DNA of 64,000 nt from Pectinophora gossypiella (GCF_024362695.1 NC_065420.1:4310501-4374500), one strand, 5' to 3'. Positions 34,638-45,469 are shown, counted from the first letter of the stretch. A program made the numbers and translations. Notes: generated from the letters alone by a model not told the origin.

Positions 34638-35332
34638 TGTTTTGTAATAATTAGGTCATTACACGCCAGTCCGCGTTTAGCAAGCACTCCGCGTGTACTC
34701 TTACCACTCTATCATATAGCATTAATTACGTATCAATTATATTACTGTGTACTTACGAATAAACGGAACTATTTTAATATCAGTGAGTTATCATTCATGT
34801 CTACAATCAGCAAGAAGTAAAGGGTGTACGTGGCTAGTGGCCCATACAACAAGTAATCAAAGATAACTTTTCAGGCACTGTAAATAAGAAGTCCTAAGAT
34901 GGATAATGATGGTAAGGGATCAGCCTATCCCTATCGCCCATAAAAAATCCATCATTAATAAAAAATACACTGTCCCTTTGTCGGATTTTACGACATGCCC
35001 GAGAAGACAAACAGCTGAACGTGCCCTGTTTTAAACGTGTTTTATTTGTATTATTTAGATAAACAAAACAAAATAAATTAAATATTACCTTATCTTACCT
35101 ACTACCCATTCGACACGACTTCGTCTGGGTACGATTTTTGCTTTAAAGCTTCCTTAACCTAGTAAAATCCAGTTTTCCAGATAGAAAAACAATGGAGACT
35201 AGATGTTCCTTCAAGAATAGATCCAGTGCTTCTCGAGATTAGATCGAAAATATATAGGTCTGATTTCCTTTTACCACACTAATATTATAAAAAGTAAAGT
35301 TTATCTATGGCTCGCCTGCGGAAACCTAGTAA

Positions 35333-35534
35333 CAGGGTGTTAGTGACATCGTAACGAAAACTTTTGATGTGTGATTTATACCATGATTTTACGGTAACAA
35401 AAGTGTGGAACTGAAAATAATTAAAAAAACACAAAAAAAACATGAATTTTCGACAGAAATCCCACTTATTATCAACTCGGAATCATGGTCTGAATCATCC
35501 CCCTCAGTACTCGTTACAGTGTCACTAACACCCA
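35333..35534. mobile_element. MITE-3 copy
   Basis: CAGGGTGTTAGTGACATCGT at left and ACAGTGTCACTAACACCC at right, inner AAATCCCACTTATTATCAAC block. Confidence 0.7.
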
Positions 35535-35564
35535 CATAGTACTTACCTGTAAGTACTTGTATCG

Positions 35565-35822
35565 AGTGTAAGTGACATCGTAACGAATACTGAGGGAGGT
35601 GATACAGTTATTAAGTACATAATTGAAAATAATTTAGAAAGAAAGAAAGCAACGTTTATTATAAAGGGACACCACAGTAACAAATACAAAAAAATAACAA
35701 ATAAAGAAACACAAAAAGAATCTTGTACTTCGCGACGGAAAATTTCATTTGATATTAACTCAGAATCGTGGTCTGAATCATCCCCCTCAGTATACGGTAC
35801 AATATCTCTAACACCCTTCAAT
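35565..35822. mobile_element. MITE-3 copy with insertion
   Basis: GTGTAAGTGACATCGTAACG to AATATCTCTAACACCCT. A ~60-bp AAAGAAAGAAAGC-led segment is inserted in the middle. It lies only 30 bp from the preceding copy. Confidence 0.65.
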
Positions 35823-36279
35823 ATCAAACAAACATGTCTTCATATGGCAACCATTCGTTTGCACCGCTGCAGGCTATTGCTATCATGTCCACCAACAATT
35901 TATTTCTCATGTTTTATTTAGCGGCTTCAAATCAAAGGATATTTTGTTACTAAGGTAACTCGAAAGTTTCTCGAAAAGATAAAGTTATATACTTTATACG
36001 TTTAAATATAATTAAAAAAGGAAAGAAACTGTAATGGATGAACAGAACTGAATGCCATTATACGAATTATAGAAATATACGAGCATTCAAAATAAAATAA
36101 AATGTTACATTTATAAAAATGTTTACTTACATTACATTTTACAGGGGATTTTAATTCTTAATGTTAATGTTCCAAATACTTTTTTTTAAACGCGTGTTTT
36201 TTTGAAGATAAATTTGGAAGTTTATCGACTTTTTGATCAGAAATATGATATAAATAATTATAAAAGCAATTATATTATG

Positions 36280-36345
36280 ATAACCCTGACACTGGGGTTG
36301 TTGAGGTCGATAATCCACCTCACAACCCACACGATAGAAGAAGAA
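36280..36345 (+). repeat. SINE-A 3' end
   Basis: AACCCTGACACTGGGGTTGT to CAACCCACACGATAGAAGAA. Confidence 0.65.
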
Positions 36346-36794
36346 TGAGAAATGATAGTACCATGTTTCGATACAGAATCACTGGCCTATAACTCTCAAT
36401 ATTCCCCGACGCGTCGGTTTGGATGCGCAATAATAACACGGTATCCATTGATGTGTACTTTATCGCCTCCTAAATAAATCCAGTTGAACTTATCAGTTAC
36501 AAGACAATACCTAAATTGTTGCTGAAATAATAGATGGTTCAGGTTGTTAAAGGTCATTCAACTATTGCCTTTGGTTTTGGTTTCATACAAGACCATTACC
36601 CGGCCCCAGGGGGGGACAGAGTTATCTCTGCCCTACACTAAGGCAATTCTGCGCGTCCTTGCCGCGGGGTTAGGCGCCTCTTACTTCAGTAGGGACCCAG
36701 ACCTACGGATACCTAGGGTACCGATCTTGTACACAGTTAGCTGCTTTATTCAGTTGAAGGGACTAGTCGCCTAGACTTGTGATGTTACATAGTT

Positions 36795-37165
36795 ATAGCA
36801 TTTTGTATAAGAGGTAATGTTAGGGGCTTCAGTAGACCGGAGTGAGGTGGTGGCTGAGTTCGGACAGGGACCTAGACTTACGGAGTATAACGTAGAACTC
36901 TTGCCCGGGGATACGGGAGAAGACCTCAATGGTTGCAGAGGCGGATGTGGGAGCCATCGGTACGGTAATGCATGACGGAACGGACTGTAACCTGAAATCT
37001 GACAGAGGGCAGCAGTAATTGTCAGTACCTATTTAGAGACGGAGGACACAGTGCGGCTTTGGAGTACTGCGATGCGGAAGGCAAGAGGGATGCCATATTT
37101 TTCCCTAAAAAAGTAGTATGGAGAATGCTACACCGACAAGAGCGTGGCTCTTAAATTAGTGATAA
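36795..37165 (+). repeat. SINE-F copy
   Basis: Forward copy: GAGGTGGTGGCTGAGTTCGG, GAAGGCAAGAGGGATGCCAT, GGAGAATGCTACACCGACAA and GAGCGTGGCTCTTAAATTAG. A relative of 5645-6030. The 36410-36780 segment before it includes a GC-richer open stretch that I cannot identify. Confidence 0.65.
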
Positions 37166-37274
37166 GGCTGTTCGATCATTTGGTTACAAAAATATAATTT
37201 TATTAGAAGCTAGAGTGAATAAGCATTTGCTAGGTAAGCATGATCTATCCTAGACCACACCGTCACTTACCATC

Positions 37275-37437
37275 AGGGGCATGTTTAATAAAACTTACAA
37301 TTGTAAATTACAATGACAATTTGATGTACATTGCGGAGTTTGTGATCACAAATATTTTGCAGTTTCATATTAGCTACGTAATGAACACCAAATTGTCGTT
37401 GTAATTTACAATTGTAAGTTTTATTAAACAGGCACCA
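37275..37437. mobile_element. MITE-9 hairpin
   Basis: TTTAATAAAACTTACAATTG and its complement form ~45-bp arms. The flanks CACTTACCATCA / GGTGAGAT..GTCAAACGCGAG are the same as at 49893-50053, so the element occupies the same site in two copies of a host repeat. Confidence 0.75.
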
Positions 37438-38484
37438 GGTGAGATTGTCAAACGCGAGCCTATATTATTAAAAAATACATATTATTATTAAGTATTCATA
37501 TTTTTCATACTAATTTAAAATATTAATAATTCTTTGATAGCTCTGTTTGAAGAACGCGTGACTTGTTCGCGCGGTTCACGGGTCGATTCCCGGTTCGGGC
37601 TCCAAACCACGTAATTCGACTTTTATGTTTTATTTTATTTTTACAGTTTTACATTCAGCCATTACAGTAAAATCCAATTCGACTGAAACAAAATATTTCT
37701 TGCAATAAATTATTTCTGATTTCAAACATAATTATATTACATAAAATTGAATAAGTAAATTTAAATTACTTTAACAAGAACAATAGCGAAAAGCCACATG
37801 TGAGATAATTTATATTACGTGGTTTGCAGGATTTGTGCCCTGTTAATAGCTAAAGGCTCACCCGCTATTATCAGGAGGCTTAAACCTAGCTGGTGAAGGG
37901 TAGATGTAAAACAATCAAAATTATTATTGTTATTATTCTTCTAAGTATTATATGAGAATAATAAAGTATTTTATCGCTGTATATTTTTAGTCTGTATTTT
38001 ACTACTTTGATATTTTAACCTAATCGAGTGTATTAACTCGTAACGAATATAAAATGAGGAGCTCGCTGTAAAAGTTACTTAGGTACAAGCCTTTAAAGAT
38101 CCTTTTCCAATATACCTTTGTTTTAATTTGATTTAAAATTCCACGTCCGACTGACTACTTTTGTAGTCATGTGCTACGGGGCGTAGCCAGACCGTTACGG
38201 TGCTACGCTATTTATTACGACATCTTTCTCAATAAAATACTGTACAGCAATAGTACTCGTACATTATGATATAAGTGTGAGCTATCTGGGATATTATAGT
38301 GCGCGCGCAGTACGAAAGTCACGCCCGTAATCCCTTACAGGGTGAGCAGAGCCACAAGTAATCAAAGACAACTTGCAGCCATTCTTGATTCGAAGCCCTA
38401 AGATAGATACGATGAACTTTATGGTGAGAAGAGAACAGCCTATCGAAGATTAATGTAGACTGAAGTCAAGTCGTTACTTATAAC

Positions 38485-38710
38485 ATCCCGCGAAAGGAAA
38501 ACCAGCCCAATACATGTCAGGTCACACACCTCCGAAAATGCATTTCTTAACTATGTTTTCGTTCACCGCTGAGCACGTGATAATTATTTATGATCCAAAC
38601 ATGAAATCGAAAACTAATTCGACAATAATTGGTTTAGGCCTGTGCTGGAGTCGAACATGCGACCTCAAATGAAAGGCAAGCTTTCTATTAACTGGGCTAC
38701 CTCGGCTCAC
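38485..38710 (-). repeat. SINE-G copy with tRNA-like end
   Basis: GAAAACCAGCCCAATACATG, TTCGTTCACCGCTGAGCACG, GGTTTAGGCCTGTGCTGGAG and AACTGGGCTACCTCGGCTC. The final part is a recognisable tRNA-derived head in reverse. Confidence 0.7.
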
Positions 38711-38999
38711 AGTTGGTATTTGTTCTATAAACGATATTAGTCGGTCTAGTTGTTTATTATCGAATATATACCATTTTTTTTCTTATTTCATTTATCCTAT
38801 TTTCAAATAGGAAATTCAATCGAAAGGGATTTGTTTACCTACCTTATCTTATTTCTGTCAGGATGAATGTTATGAATATATGTAGGAAAGTGAGAAGAAT
38901 GGAACGTAAGATTGATAAGAAAGTGAGAGAGAATACTATGGAAGGATAATGACTGGGGATTTGGATGTTTATAGTATGAATTTTGTATGTTTCTTTTTT

Positions 39000-39110
39000 A
39001 CCACTGGTTGGCTGGAAGAAATTGCTGCTTAGCAATAAGGCCGCCAGATTGTACTGTATCTTTCGTGTAAAACTTCTTTTGTATGTTGTGTGCAATAAAG
39101 TACATTTGTA
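39000..39110 (+). repeat. LINE 3' tail fragment
   Basis: GAAATTGCTGCTTAGCAATA, AGGCCGCC and GTGTGCAATAAAGTACATTT. Confidence 0.55.
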
Positions 39111-39754
39111 TTGTATTGAATTTAGAATGGTTACTGAATGGGACGGAAGAAAATTTTTTTTAAATATAAGAGGTTGTCTATGATTATTGGGGTCGGAGGG
39201 TAGAGGTATATGCCTTAAAAATGAAAATAACTAGAAATGCTAAGAAATTAGAATCATTTACTTAAAGTAATTATCATACAACTTATTGAAGGTCAATGTA
39301 ACATTTTTGAATCTACGTCATTTCGAATGGTGTTTTGGCTATGTAAGCTTTATGTAAGTAGTATTTTTACCTGTAAAGACCCTTTAAATTCCTAGACCTA
39401 GATTTCTACTAAATAAGCGGAGATTTTAACGCCATTGTGCGAAGCAAAAACTCGTTAAAACTGCTTTTCTATGTAAAACGAGATACCTTTAGCAAAACGT
39501 CCTTTTTTCCCTAGATTTACGGGGTTTCTCGCGATTTTTCTTTGATTTATGACTTTTTTAACGTGCCGTAATTCAAAAGGGAAACACGGATGTTGTTCTA
39601 GAGTTTTTGAAATCGGAAGAATGAAGTTATAGTAAAAAAAATGTGCAGTGGTACAAATAAAAACTTGTCTATTTATTAAAACTCGAGGTCGTTTGCAGCA
39701 TTTTTGTGATTTTTTTTCGTGACTTGTTGTTGCCATTAACTGTCTGGCCAGACA

Positions 39755-40494
39755 AAGCGGTGAGGGCTCTCACTCAGTTTCATTTGTGGTGTAGGTAGAA
39801 ATTTCAACATTATAAGTTTATTTAAATACTGGCGCGGTAAGCTTGGGGCAAGCTTCTTAGTCCTCCCATCTGACCACTGATTTGGTAAAACGTTCCGTGC
39901 AAATTTATATTATTATTGTATATTATAATTATGTTACAAGAGTCGGGTTTTTGTCCGATTTCTAATCTTATAACTATTATAGCACCCGTGTTGAGAAAGA
40001 TCTCAAAAAAATACATATTTCCTTCTTTCTATTTCTGGGGGTTTAAATGGGGCCACATCGAAGCGATTCAACTAAAAAAGCAATATTGCTATTTGACATT
40101 TTGTTTGCATTGCACACGTACTTTTATATGCGTAAATGTCAAATTGCAATATTGTTTTTTCAGATGAATTGTTGATGAATTGTTGCTTCTATGTGGACCC
40201 ATTTAAACCCCCAGAAATAGAAAGAAGGAAATATATTTTTTTTGAGATCTTTCTCAACACGGGTGCTATAATAGTTATAAGATTAGAAATCTGACAAAAA
40301 ACCCGACTCTTGTAACATAATTATAGTATACAATAACAATATAAATATGCGTGGAACGTTTTACCAAATCAGTGGTCAGATGGGGGGACTAAGAAGCTTG
40401 CCCCAAGCTTACTGCGTCAGTATTTAAATAAACTAATAATGTTGAAATTTCTACCTACACCGCAAATGAAACTGAGTGAGAGCCCTCAACGCTT
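39755..40494. repeat. Large near-perfect palindrome centred on MITE-6
   Basis: Left arm 39755 to about 40110 and right arm about 40145 to 40494 are reverse complements with only scattered mismatches. Paired markers are AGGGCTCTCACTCAGTTTCA / TGAAACTGAGTGAGAGCCCT, GCTTGGGGCAAGCTTCTTAG / CTAAGAAGCTTGCCCCAAGC and GAGAAAGATCTCAAAAAAA / TTTTTTTGAGATCTTTCTC. The centre (about 40052-40195) is the hairpin element also found alone at 12765. The outer arms include part of a SINE-D tail, so the palindrome extends beyond the element itself. It ends 90 bp before exon 3. Confidence 0.85.
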
Positions 40495-40584
40495 CGTGGC
40501 CTTTTTTAGTCCCCGTGGTCTGATTTAATAAATTGTTACATTTTTAAATTCTACTTATTCAAATGATTTTTCTGTTTGTCACAG

Positions 40585-40668
40585 CCACCGTCGCAAGGGG
40601 AACTGGAGACTCCAGCGAGTGTTGTCAGTCGAATCCATAAGCTGAACAACTTGCCTGAAGGAACTAAG
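40585..40668 (+). CDS. Receptor guanylyl cyclase, exon 3 (short symmetric exon)
   Basis: A strong acceptor (TTTTTCTGTTTGTCACAG) and donor (AAG|GTACGG) bound 84 bases that are open in the phase set by exon 2 and leave phase 0 for exon 4. The product is 28 residues (130-157): PPSQGELETPASVVSRIHKL and then NNLPEGTK. In the receptor fold it would sit between the ITGMGDQ strand end and the xTLFNDKxxYPTLTR segment, where most natriuretic-peptide receptors have only a short loop. Removing it keeps the frame, so it may be a cassette exon that changes the ligand-domain surface. No family match is known to me for these residues. Support comes from splice signals, phase and position, not from homology. 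Confidence 0.6.
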
Positions 40669-40720
40669 GTACGGTTTACTTACTCGTACATTAAAGCTAA
40701 ATAGGTAGAGAAAGGATAAA

Positions 40721-40873
40721 GGGCTTAGACCAAGAGGACGGCCAAAAACAAGATGGGCGGATGTGGTCAAAAAGGACCTGTGTATGTGCAATGTCTCCGA
40801 GAACGACACGTCCGATAGAGCGAAGTGGAAGAGAAGTACGAAGAAGGCAGACCCCACCATCAGATGGGAATAA
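40721..40873 (+). pseudogene. Non-LTR retrotransposon ORF2 C-terminus
   Basis: GLRPRGRPKTRWADVVKKDL, CMCNVSENDTSDRAKWKRST and KKADPTIRWE end in TAA at 40871. This basic tail with RGRPKTRW closes ORF2 in several insect non-LTR clades. It is followed by AAATGCCAAGGAGAGAGAGA, the element's 3' end. A second copy is at 56940-57254. It is 5' truncated and starts 52 bp after exon 3. Confidence 0.7.
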
Positions 40874-40947
40874 TAAATGCCAAGGAGAGAGAGAGAGAGG
40901 TAGATAAAGGTAGAGAAGGGTGTATGTCAGATACTCCTTACAACAAC

Positions 40948-41480
40948 GGCCTCCGTGTTCCAGTGGTTGGGCGTTGGACTCACGATCCGGAGGCCCCGGT
41001 TCGAATTCCGGTGGGGACATATCACAAAAAATCACTTTGTGATCCCTAGTTAAATAAATAAAACCAATAAATTCTTTATTGTGCAAGACTTGTACAAGTT
41101 TAAATTAGTTAACACTTAGGAAACATCAGTGGGTAAAGATTGTACACGATTGTTAAACTCAACAAACTAAGCACCCTGTATCTTGGAAAGTCAGTGTTCG
41201 ACCACACAAGTTGAGTTATATACGAGTAAACTAACGAGTGCTAGCATGAGTAATGAGAGCATGGTTAGGACATTACAGGCTGATCACCTGATTGTCCGAA
41301 AGTAAGACGATCCGTGTTTCGGAAGCCGTTAAGCCGTTGGTCCCGGGTACTAGTTACTGATGTAAGTAGTCGTTACATGATCCATGTCAGGGGCCTTTGG
41401 CGGCTCAATAGTAACCCTGAAACCGGGGTTGATGAGGTTGGTATTCCACCTCACAACCTACACAATAAGAAGTTTCCATA
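40948..41480 (+). repeat. SINE-A, full length, split by a 212-bp insertion
   Basis: Head GGCCTCCGTGTTCCAGTGGT and B-box GGTTCGAATTCCGGTGGGGA run to GATCCCTAGTT at 41049. The SINE resumes at 41262 with TGGTTAGGACATTACAGGCT and ends at CAACCTACACAATAAGAAG. The inserted 41050-41261 begins AAATAAATAAAACCAATAAA and contains CTTTATTGTGCAAGACTTGT, like a reversed LINE tail. Confidence 0.75.
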
Positions 41481-41654
41481 CAACATGTCATTCTTACCGT
41501 GTGCTGTCTAACGTGTCAGTGCGAGCGAGATGTAGTTCACACGCTTTCCCCCTTACTCCTTAGCGGCTTACGGCCATTTAAGACTAAAGTAAGACTCAGA
41601 AGGGGTGAGGTCGACGCGGCGCCCGACACAAATTGGTGCGGAGTCGAGAGTTAC

Positions 41655-42046
41655 TATTCTACACAGGGTTTTAGTGACATCGTAACGAATACTGAGGGGG
41701 ATCGTTAAGTCGTTGGTACCGGTTACTACTTACTGCTGTAAGTAAGTAGCCGTTCAATGAGCTATGTCAGGGGTCTTTGGCGGCTCAATAGTAACCCTGA
41801 CACCAGGGTTGATGAGGTTGGTACTCCACCTCACGACCCACACGAGAGAAGAGACTGAGGGGGATGATTCAGACTATTATTCTAGAGTTAATATCAAGTG
41901 GAATTTTACGTCGGAAGATTCATATTTTTTTTTGTGTTTTTTTAAATTACTTTGGCGACGGAAAATTCCACTTCATATCAAACCAAAAACATGGTCTGAA
42001 TCATCCGTCAAAGTTTTCTTTACGATGTCACTGACACCCTGTATGA
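41655..42046. mobile_element. MITE-3 copy split by a SINE-A fragment
   Basis: Outer parts ACAGGGTTTTAGTGACATCG and GATGTCACTGACACCCTG. A SINE-A 3' piece (41700-41857) lies inside, flanked by ACTGAGGGGGAT on both sides, a 12-bp target duplication. Confidence 0.8.
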
Positions 42047-42713
42047 AGTGTTATTCTTTGTTCGATGCCTGAGTCACATACCTACTATGTTCTGTCCTGT
42101 GTATTATAATCTGTTAAATAAATTAAATAAGACACTAAGCTATACAGACAGAGTGACGTTTACTATGGTAATCTCACTTGCGTAGGGAGCATAACAATGA
42201 GGTAGCAGCTTTACTAGACCAGTGGGGATTACAGGAGTTGGTTTATGTATGCATGTATGTATGAATCTATGCATCTACGTCGTTGGGTTGGCAGCACTGC
42301 AACCTCAGTTACCTAATACGCTTCAAAGTTTCTACGTGTAATATCATTACAGGTTGTAAAATGAGTTTCCAAGGAACTTTTGAGACGTGATCTGTTGTTT
42401 AAGTTTGTATTACAGTCTGCAAGCTTGTTCTTGTCACAGCCTGAGGTTTATGAGCGGTGAGGTGGAGTAGAGCGCGATTGACTAAGATAATAATGTATTG
42501 TAAGATGTTAAAGTTAACATCTGCATATGTATTTTAAGATGTTATCAGCTGAAGCCGAGCCGAGTGGAGGAAGACTTACTCAACTCTTAGAAGAGTTGTT
42601 AAAGCTGTGCATTCTGGTATTTTAAGTTGACGTTTACGTGCTCGTCTTGAGGACTTTATTCACAAGAGTAGAGTACGAGTATATCATACTGCCAACAAAA
42701 TTAAAGATATCAT

Positions 42714-43006
42714 ACGTTGTTTTAAGTTTACGCGGTTATTATCATAATTAAAACACATAATAACGGGTTCTTACCGCGTTTAAAGTAGGAACAAGCAACC
42801 AACAACAAACAAACAATAACCGGCAAAGAAAGAGGGTAGACCGATATGTCTGCCCGTAGAAAATTATGGATCTACCTACTCCACTCCAATCTAATCAGTT
42901 ATCCCGTGATCATGGCACTTGCAACAGTGTCGAAATATCGGGAGTCTCATATTCCTACTTTAAACGCGGTATTATAAAACCTTCAAACCCGTTATTATGT
43001 GTTTTA
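42714..43006 (+). mobile_element. Penelope-like terminal element with 14-bp target duplication
   Basis: ATTAAAGATATCAT lies on both sides (42700-42713 and 43007-43020). The left end has the ~35-base extension (GTTTTAAGTTTACGCGGTTA) and then AACACATAATAACGGGTTCT; the right end is the inverted arm CCCGTTATTATGTGTTTTAA. The core (about 42787-42950) corresponds to the 3' end of the coding copy at 15360, including AAAGAAAGAGGGTAGACCGA and GTGATCATGGCACTTGCAAC. Confidence 0.85.
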
Positions 43007-43401
43007 ATTAAAGATATCATGTCTGGAGAAAACTCGAATTAAGGTTGAGCCTTCGTATTTTAAGAATACCGATTGCGAGCTGAGTTCGAGGAAGTCCTTG
43101 AAGCATCAACTGAGGAGATTGGGAGTTGAGGAAGGTTGGAGTTAACATCTTAGAAAACGTGTGTAAATCTCAAGCTTACACAGCCCGCCAATCAGTCATA
43201 CGCAAACATATCTGTATTCATTAGTAAACACAGTTACAATTTGAATCGTCATTTTTTTACATAAATATGTTTTTTGTCGAACGTCTCATTCGTCTAAAAC
43301 TGCTGCAAGAAATACCTCGGAACAGGGCCCTAGACAAAAACAAGGCTTTTTGTATGAAGTTGTAGGGTGAATTTTTGTAGATGCCATCGAAATAACGTAT
43401 T

Positions 43402-43587
43402 ATCACGTGCTCAGCGGTGAAGGAAAACATCGTGAGGAAACCTACATTCCCGAGAAATGCATTTTCGGAGGTATGTGACCTAACCTGTATTGGGCTGGTT
43501 TTCCCTTCGCGGGTTGGAAGGTGAGACAGGCAGTCGCTGCTGTAAAAAACCGGAAAACGGGATAATGCTAGGGAGATTATGATGAAG
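43402..43587 (+). repeat. SINE-G copy, 3' part
   Basis: ATCACGTGCTCAGCGGTGAA, CTAACCTGTATTGGGCTGGT and AAAACGGGATAATGCTAGGG; it ends 95 bp before exon 4. Confidence 0.65.
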
Positions 43588-43681
43588 ATTTATAAATTTA
43601 TGTATTTTTTAAAGATCTTTGTAAGTATGTAGATTGTTGATGGATTTCTGGACCCGATTAAAATGAAAGTGTTTGTTCCAG

Positions 43682-43844
43682 CCGCAGACGCTCTTCAACG
43701 ACAAGGGCAAGTACCCGACCCTGACTCGGATGTCGTACTGCCAGTGTCGCCTGCCCAGGGTGTTCTCCAGCGTGTTCGAGCGGTTCGGCTGGGCCCACGT
43801 CGCATTGTTGCTCGACAAGTCTGACTTGTTCTCTCTTACTGTTG
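43682..43844 (+). CDS. Receptor guanylyl cyclase, exon 4 (ligand domain)
   Basis: Acceptor TTGTTCCAG, then 54 codons plus one base, donor GTTG|GTAAGT. The product (residues 158-212) reads PQTLFNDKGKYPTLTRMSYC, QCRLPRVFSSVFERFGWAHV and ALLLDKSDLFSLTVG. The YPTLTR segment and the helix ending in FGWxHVALL are the strongest family marks of natriuretic-peptide-type receptor cyclases and place this in the second lobe of the ligand domain. The CQC motif carries Cys residues likely to form a disulphide. The single trailing G is completed by GT of exon 5 as Gly. The end of this exon, with its donor, has been copied in tandem downstream. Confidence 0.93.
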
Positions 43845-44190
43845 GTAAGTTACTTGCGAACTTTTATTAGGTAACTTGATATCGACCCCGCCAACTTGTT
43901 CAAGAGGTTCGGCTTAGAACACAGCCGCTCTTGTCTGTAGCAAGACAAGTTTGCCCTGTTCTCTCTTATTGTTGGTAAGTCATTTCGGTTCTTGTTCTAT
44001 CCAATCCGGAACTGATCCCACGTTCCAGACGTTCGTCTGGGCATACGGTCGCTCTGCTACTAGATAAGTCTTAGCTGTTCCGTCTTACTGTTGGTAAGTC
44101 ATTCGTGTTATTGTTCTACACCGCTACCGATACTGGCAGCGTGTTCGCAAATGACTTATCAACTTACCTGTTGGTAAGTAATTTGTGTTC
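43845..44190 (+). repeat. Decayed tandem copies of the 3' end of exon 4, each with a donor-like site
   Basis: After the true donor (GTAAGT at 43845), the sequence GTTCTCTCTTATTGTTGGTAAGT (with variants) recurs so that GTAAGT also starts at 43975, 44094 and 44174. Upstream of the second and third sites, recognisable relatives of the exon text remain (AAGAGGTTCGGCT, ACAAGT, GTCTGGGCATACGGTCGCTC). The copies have stops (the second has TAG in the exon frame) and no acceptor of their own. Periods are about 130, 119 and 80 bp. Confidence 0.7.
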
Positions 44191-44612
44191 TGACTGACTT
44201 GTAATCGCATCATCTATTAAACAGAACTTCTAATTCAGTACCATTAGTGTTTATATTTCAATATAGATAAAGTTTTACAAATACCTTCAATGCGTGGTAC
44301 GAGTTAGATCGGCGGCAAATGCCACCTCGTCTATATGGACAGTCGGACGCTGCGTGTGCATGACGTCAACGTACATCATCTGAATTCATACACAAACAGA
44401 TGCACATACAACTTTCCCACGTAATCCTTGTATTAGATATGGACAATTTTATGTACAACCAGGAATCTCCCTTCGTATTGAAGCGTGGTTTTAAATACTT
44501 ACCTAGTGGTACTTAGAATACCAAGCACGCTATCTTTCTCCACCGCGGAGCTATTATACCATAACATAAGCTCACGATTATACCAATTATCAAATAGATT
44601 AATAACTCATTG

Positions 44613-44805
44613 GTCTTCTTCTTATCGTGTGGGTTGTGAGGTGGAATACTAGCCTCATCAACCCTGGTGTCAGGGTTACTATTGAGCCGCCAAAGGCCCC
44701 TGACATGGCTCATGTAACGACTACTTACTTACATCAGTAAGTAGTAACCGGGACCGGCTTAACGCGCCTTCCGAAGCACGGATCATCTTACTTTCGGTCA
44801 ACTCA
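44613..44805 (-). repeat. SINE-A copy, head missing
   Basis: TCTTATCGTGTGGGTTGTGA, CAGGGTTACTATTGAGCCGC and CGAAGCACGGATCATCTTAC. Confidence 0.7.
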
Positions 44806-45469
44806 TTGGTGCAAGTCCGGTACCGGAGAAACCAGCCAGTGAACCAGTAGACCACAGTGACTTAATAATCATAATAGTAACTCTTATATACAAATCCTTC
44901 TTATTTTCACATCACCTCTTATACGAATCACAACTCTATAGTCAACCACGGAATGGAAGACAGAAGGAAGTGCCAAGTGAGCGCAAAACGCCCGCCATAC
45001 AAGTATGAGCAAATATTTCTTATTTCAACTTTGCACTCCACTCGTCCGCAAACTTTACGATATACGTAGCTCCGCTATGGTATATTAAAAGGTCGTTTTG
45101 TGTATTATAAAACTGTTAAAATACATTATTAAGCAGCTAACTTACGTCTACCATATGTGTACAAGATAACCAAAGCAACCTCAGGTGTTTCATCAAGTTG
45201 ATGGACAATATACATAACTCTAAGGACATACTTACGTGATAAACCAGAACTTATGAGCCAGTTTATTAACCCCAATATATCCACATCAAGAGGGAAAGCT
45301 GTCACGAGTTTAGGCTGGGAACAGACAGTGTAAATTCCGCTTTTTTAAGATGGCGTAAGTGTATCCACACCATTCGGTGATCTTTTTTTTGTCATAGATA
45401 AACTAAACTAAACGAGCTCTACACCTTTTTGCCACCACTTGAAGGTCTAGAGAACCTACAAACAATAAA

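Larger units (their letters stand above)
8653..40584 (+). other. Intron 2 of the receptor cyclase gene
   Basis: A 31.9-kb intron with donor GTAATA and acceptor TTTTTCTGTTTGTCACAG. Nearly everything recognisable in it is mobile DNA, listed separately. I see no convincing host exon; an exon too short or too diverged to notice could be missed. Stretches with nothing I can assign include 12300-12650, 18190-18860, 29280-30150, 35825-36280, 37460-38300 and 39120-39700. Confidence 0.7.
40669..43681 (+). other. Intron 3 of the receptor cyclase gene
   Basis: Donor GTACGG, acceptor GTGTTTGTTCCAG. It contains a LINE end, SINE-A copies, MITE-3, a Penelope fragment and a SINE-G, listed separately. The 42050-42700 stretch shows no element I can name; it includes short GTTAACATCTTA-type duplications on both sides of the Penelope insertion. 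Confidence 0.75.

Noticed and set aside
37540..37612. Possible tRNA gene (GGTCGATTCCCGGTTCGG box)
   Set aside because: A B-box-like segment is clear, but the acceptor stem and D-arm cannot be paired. It looks like a decayed SINE head.
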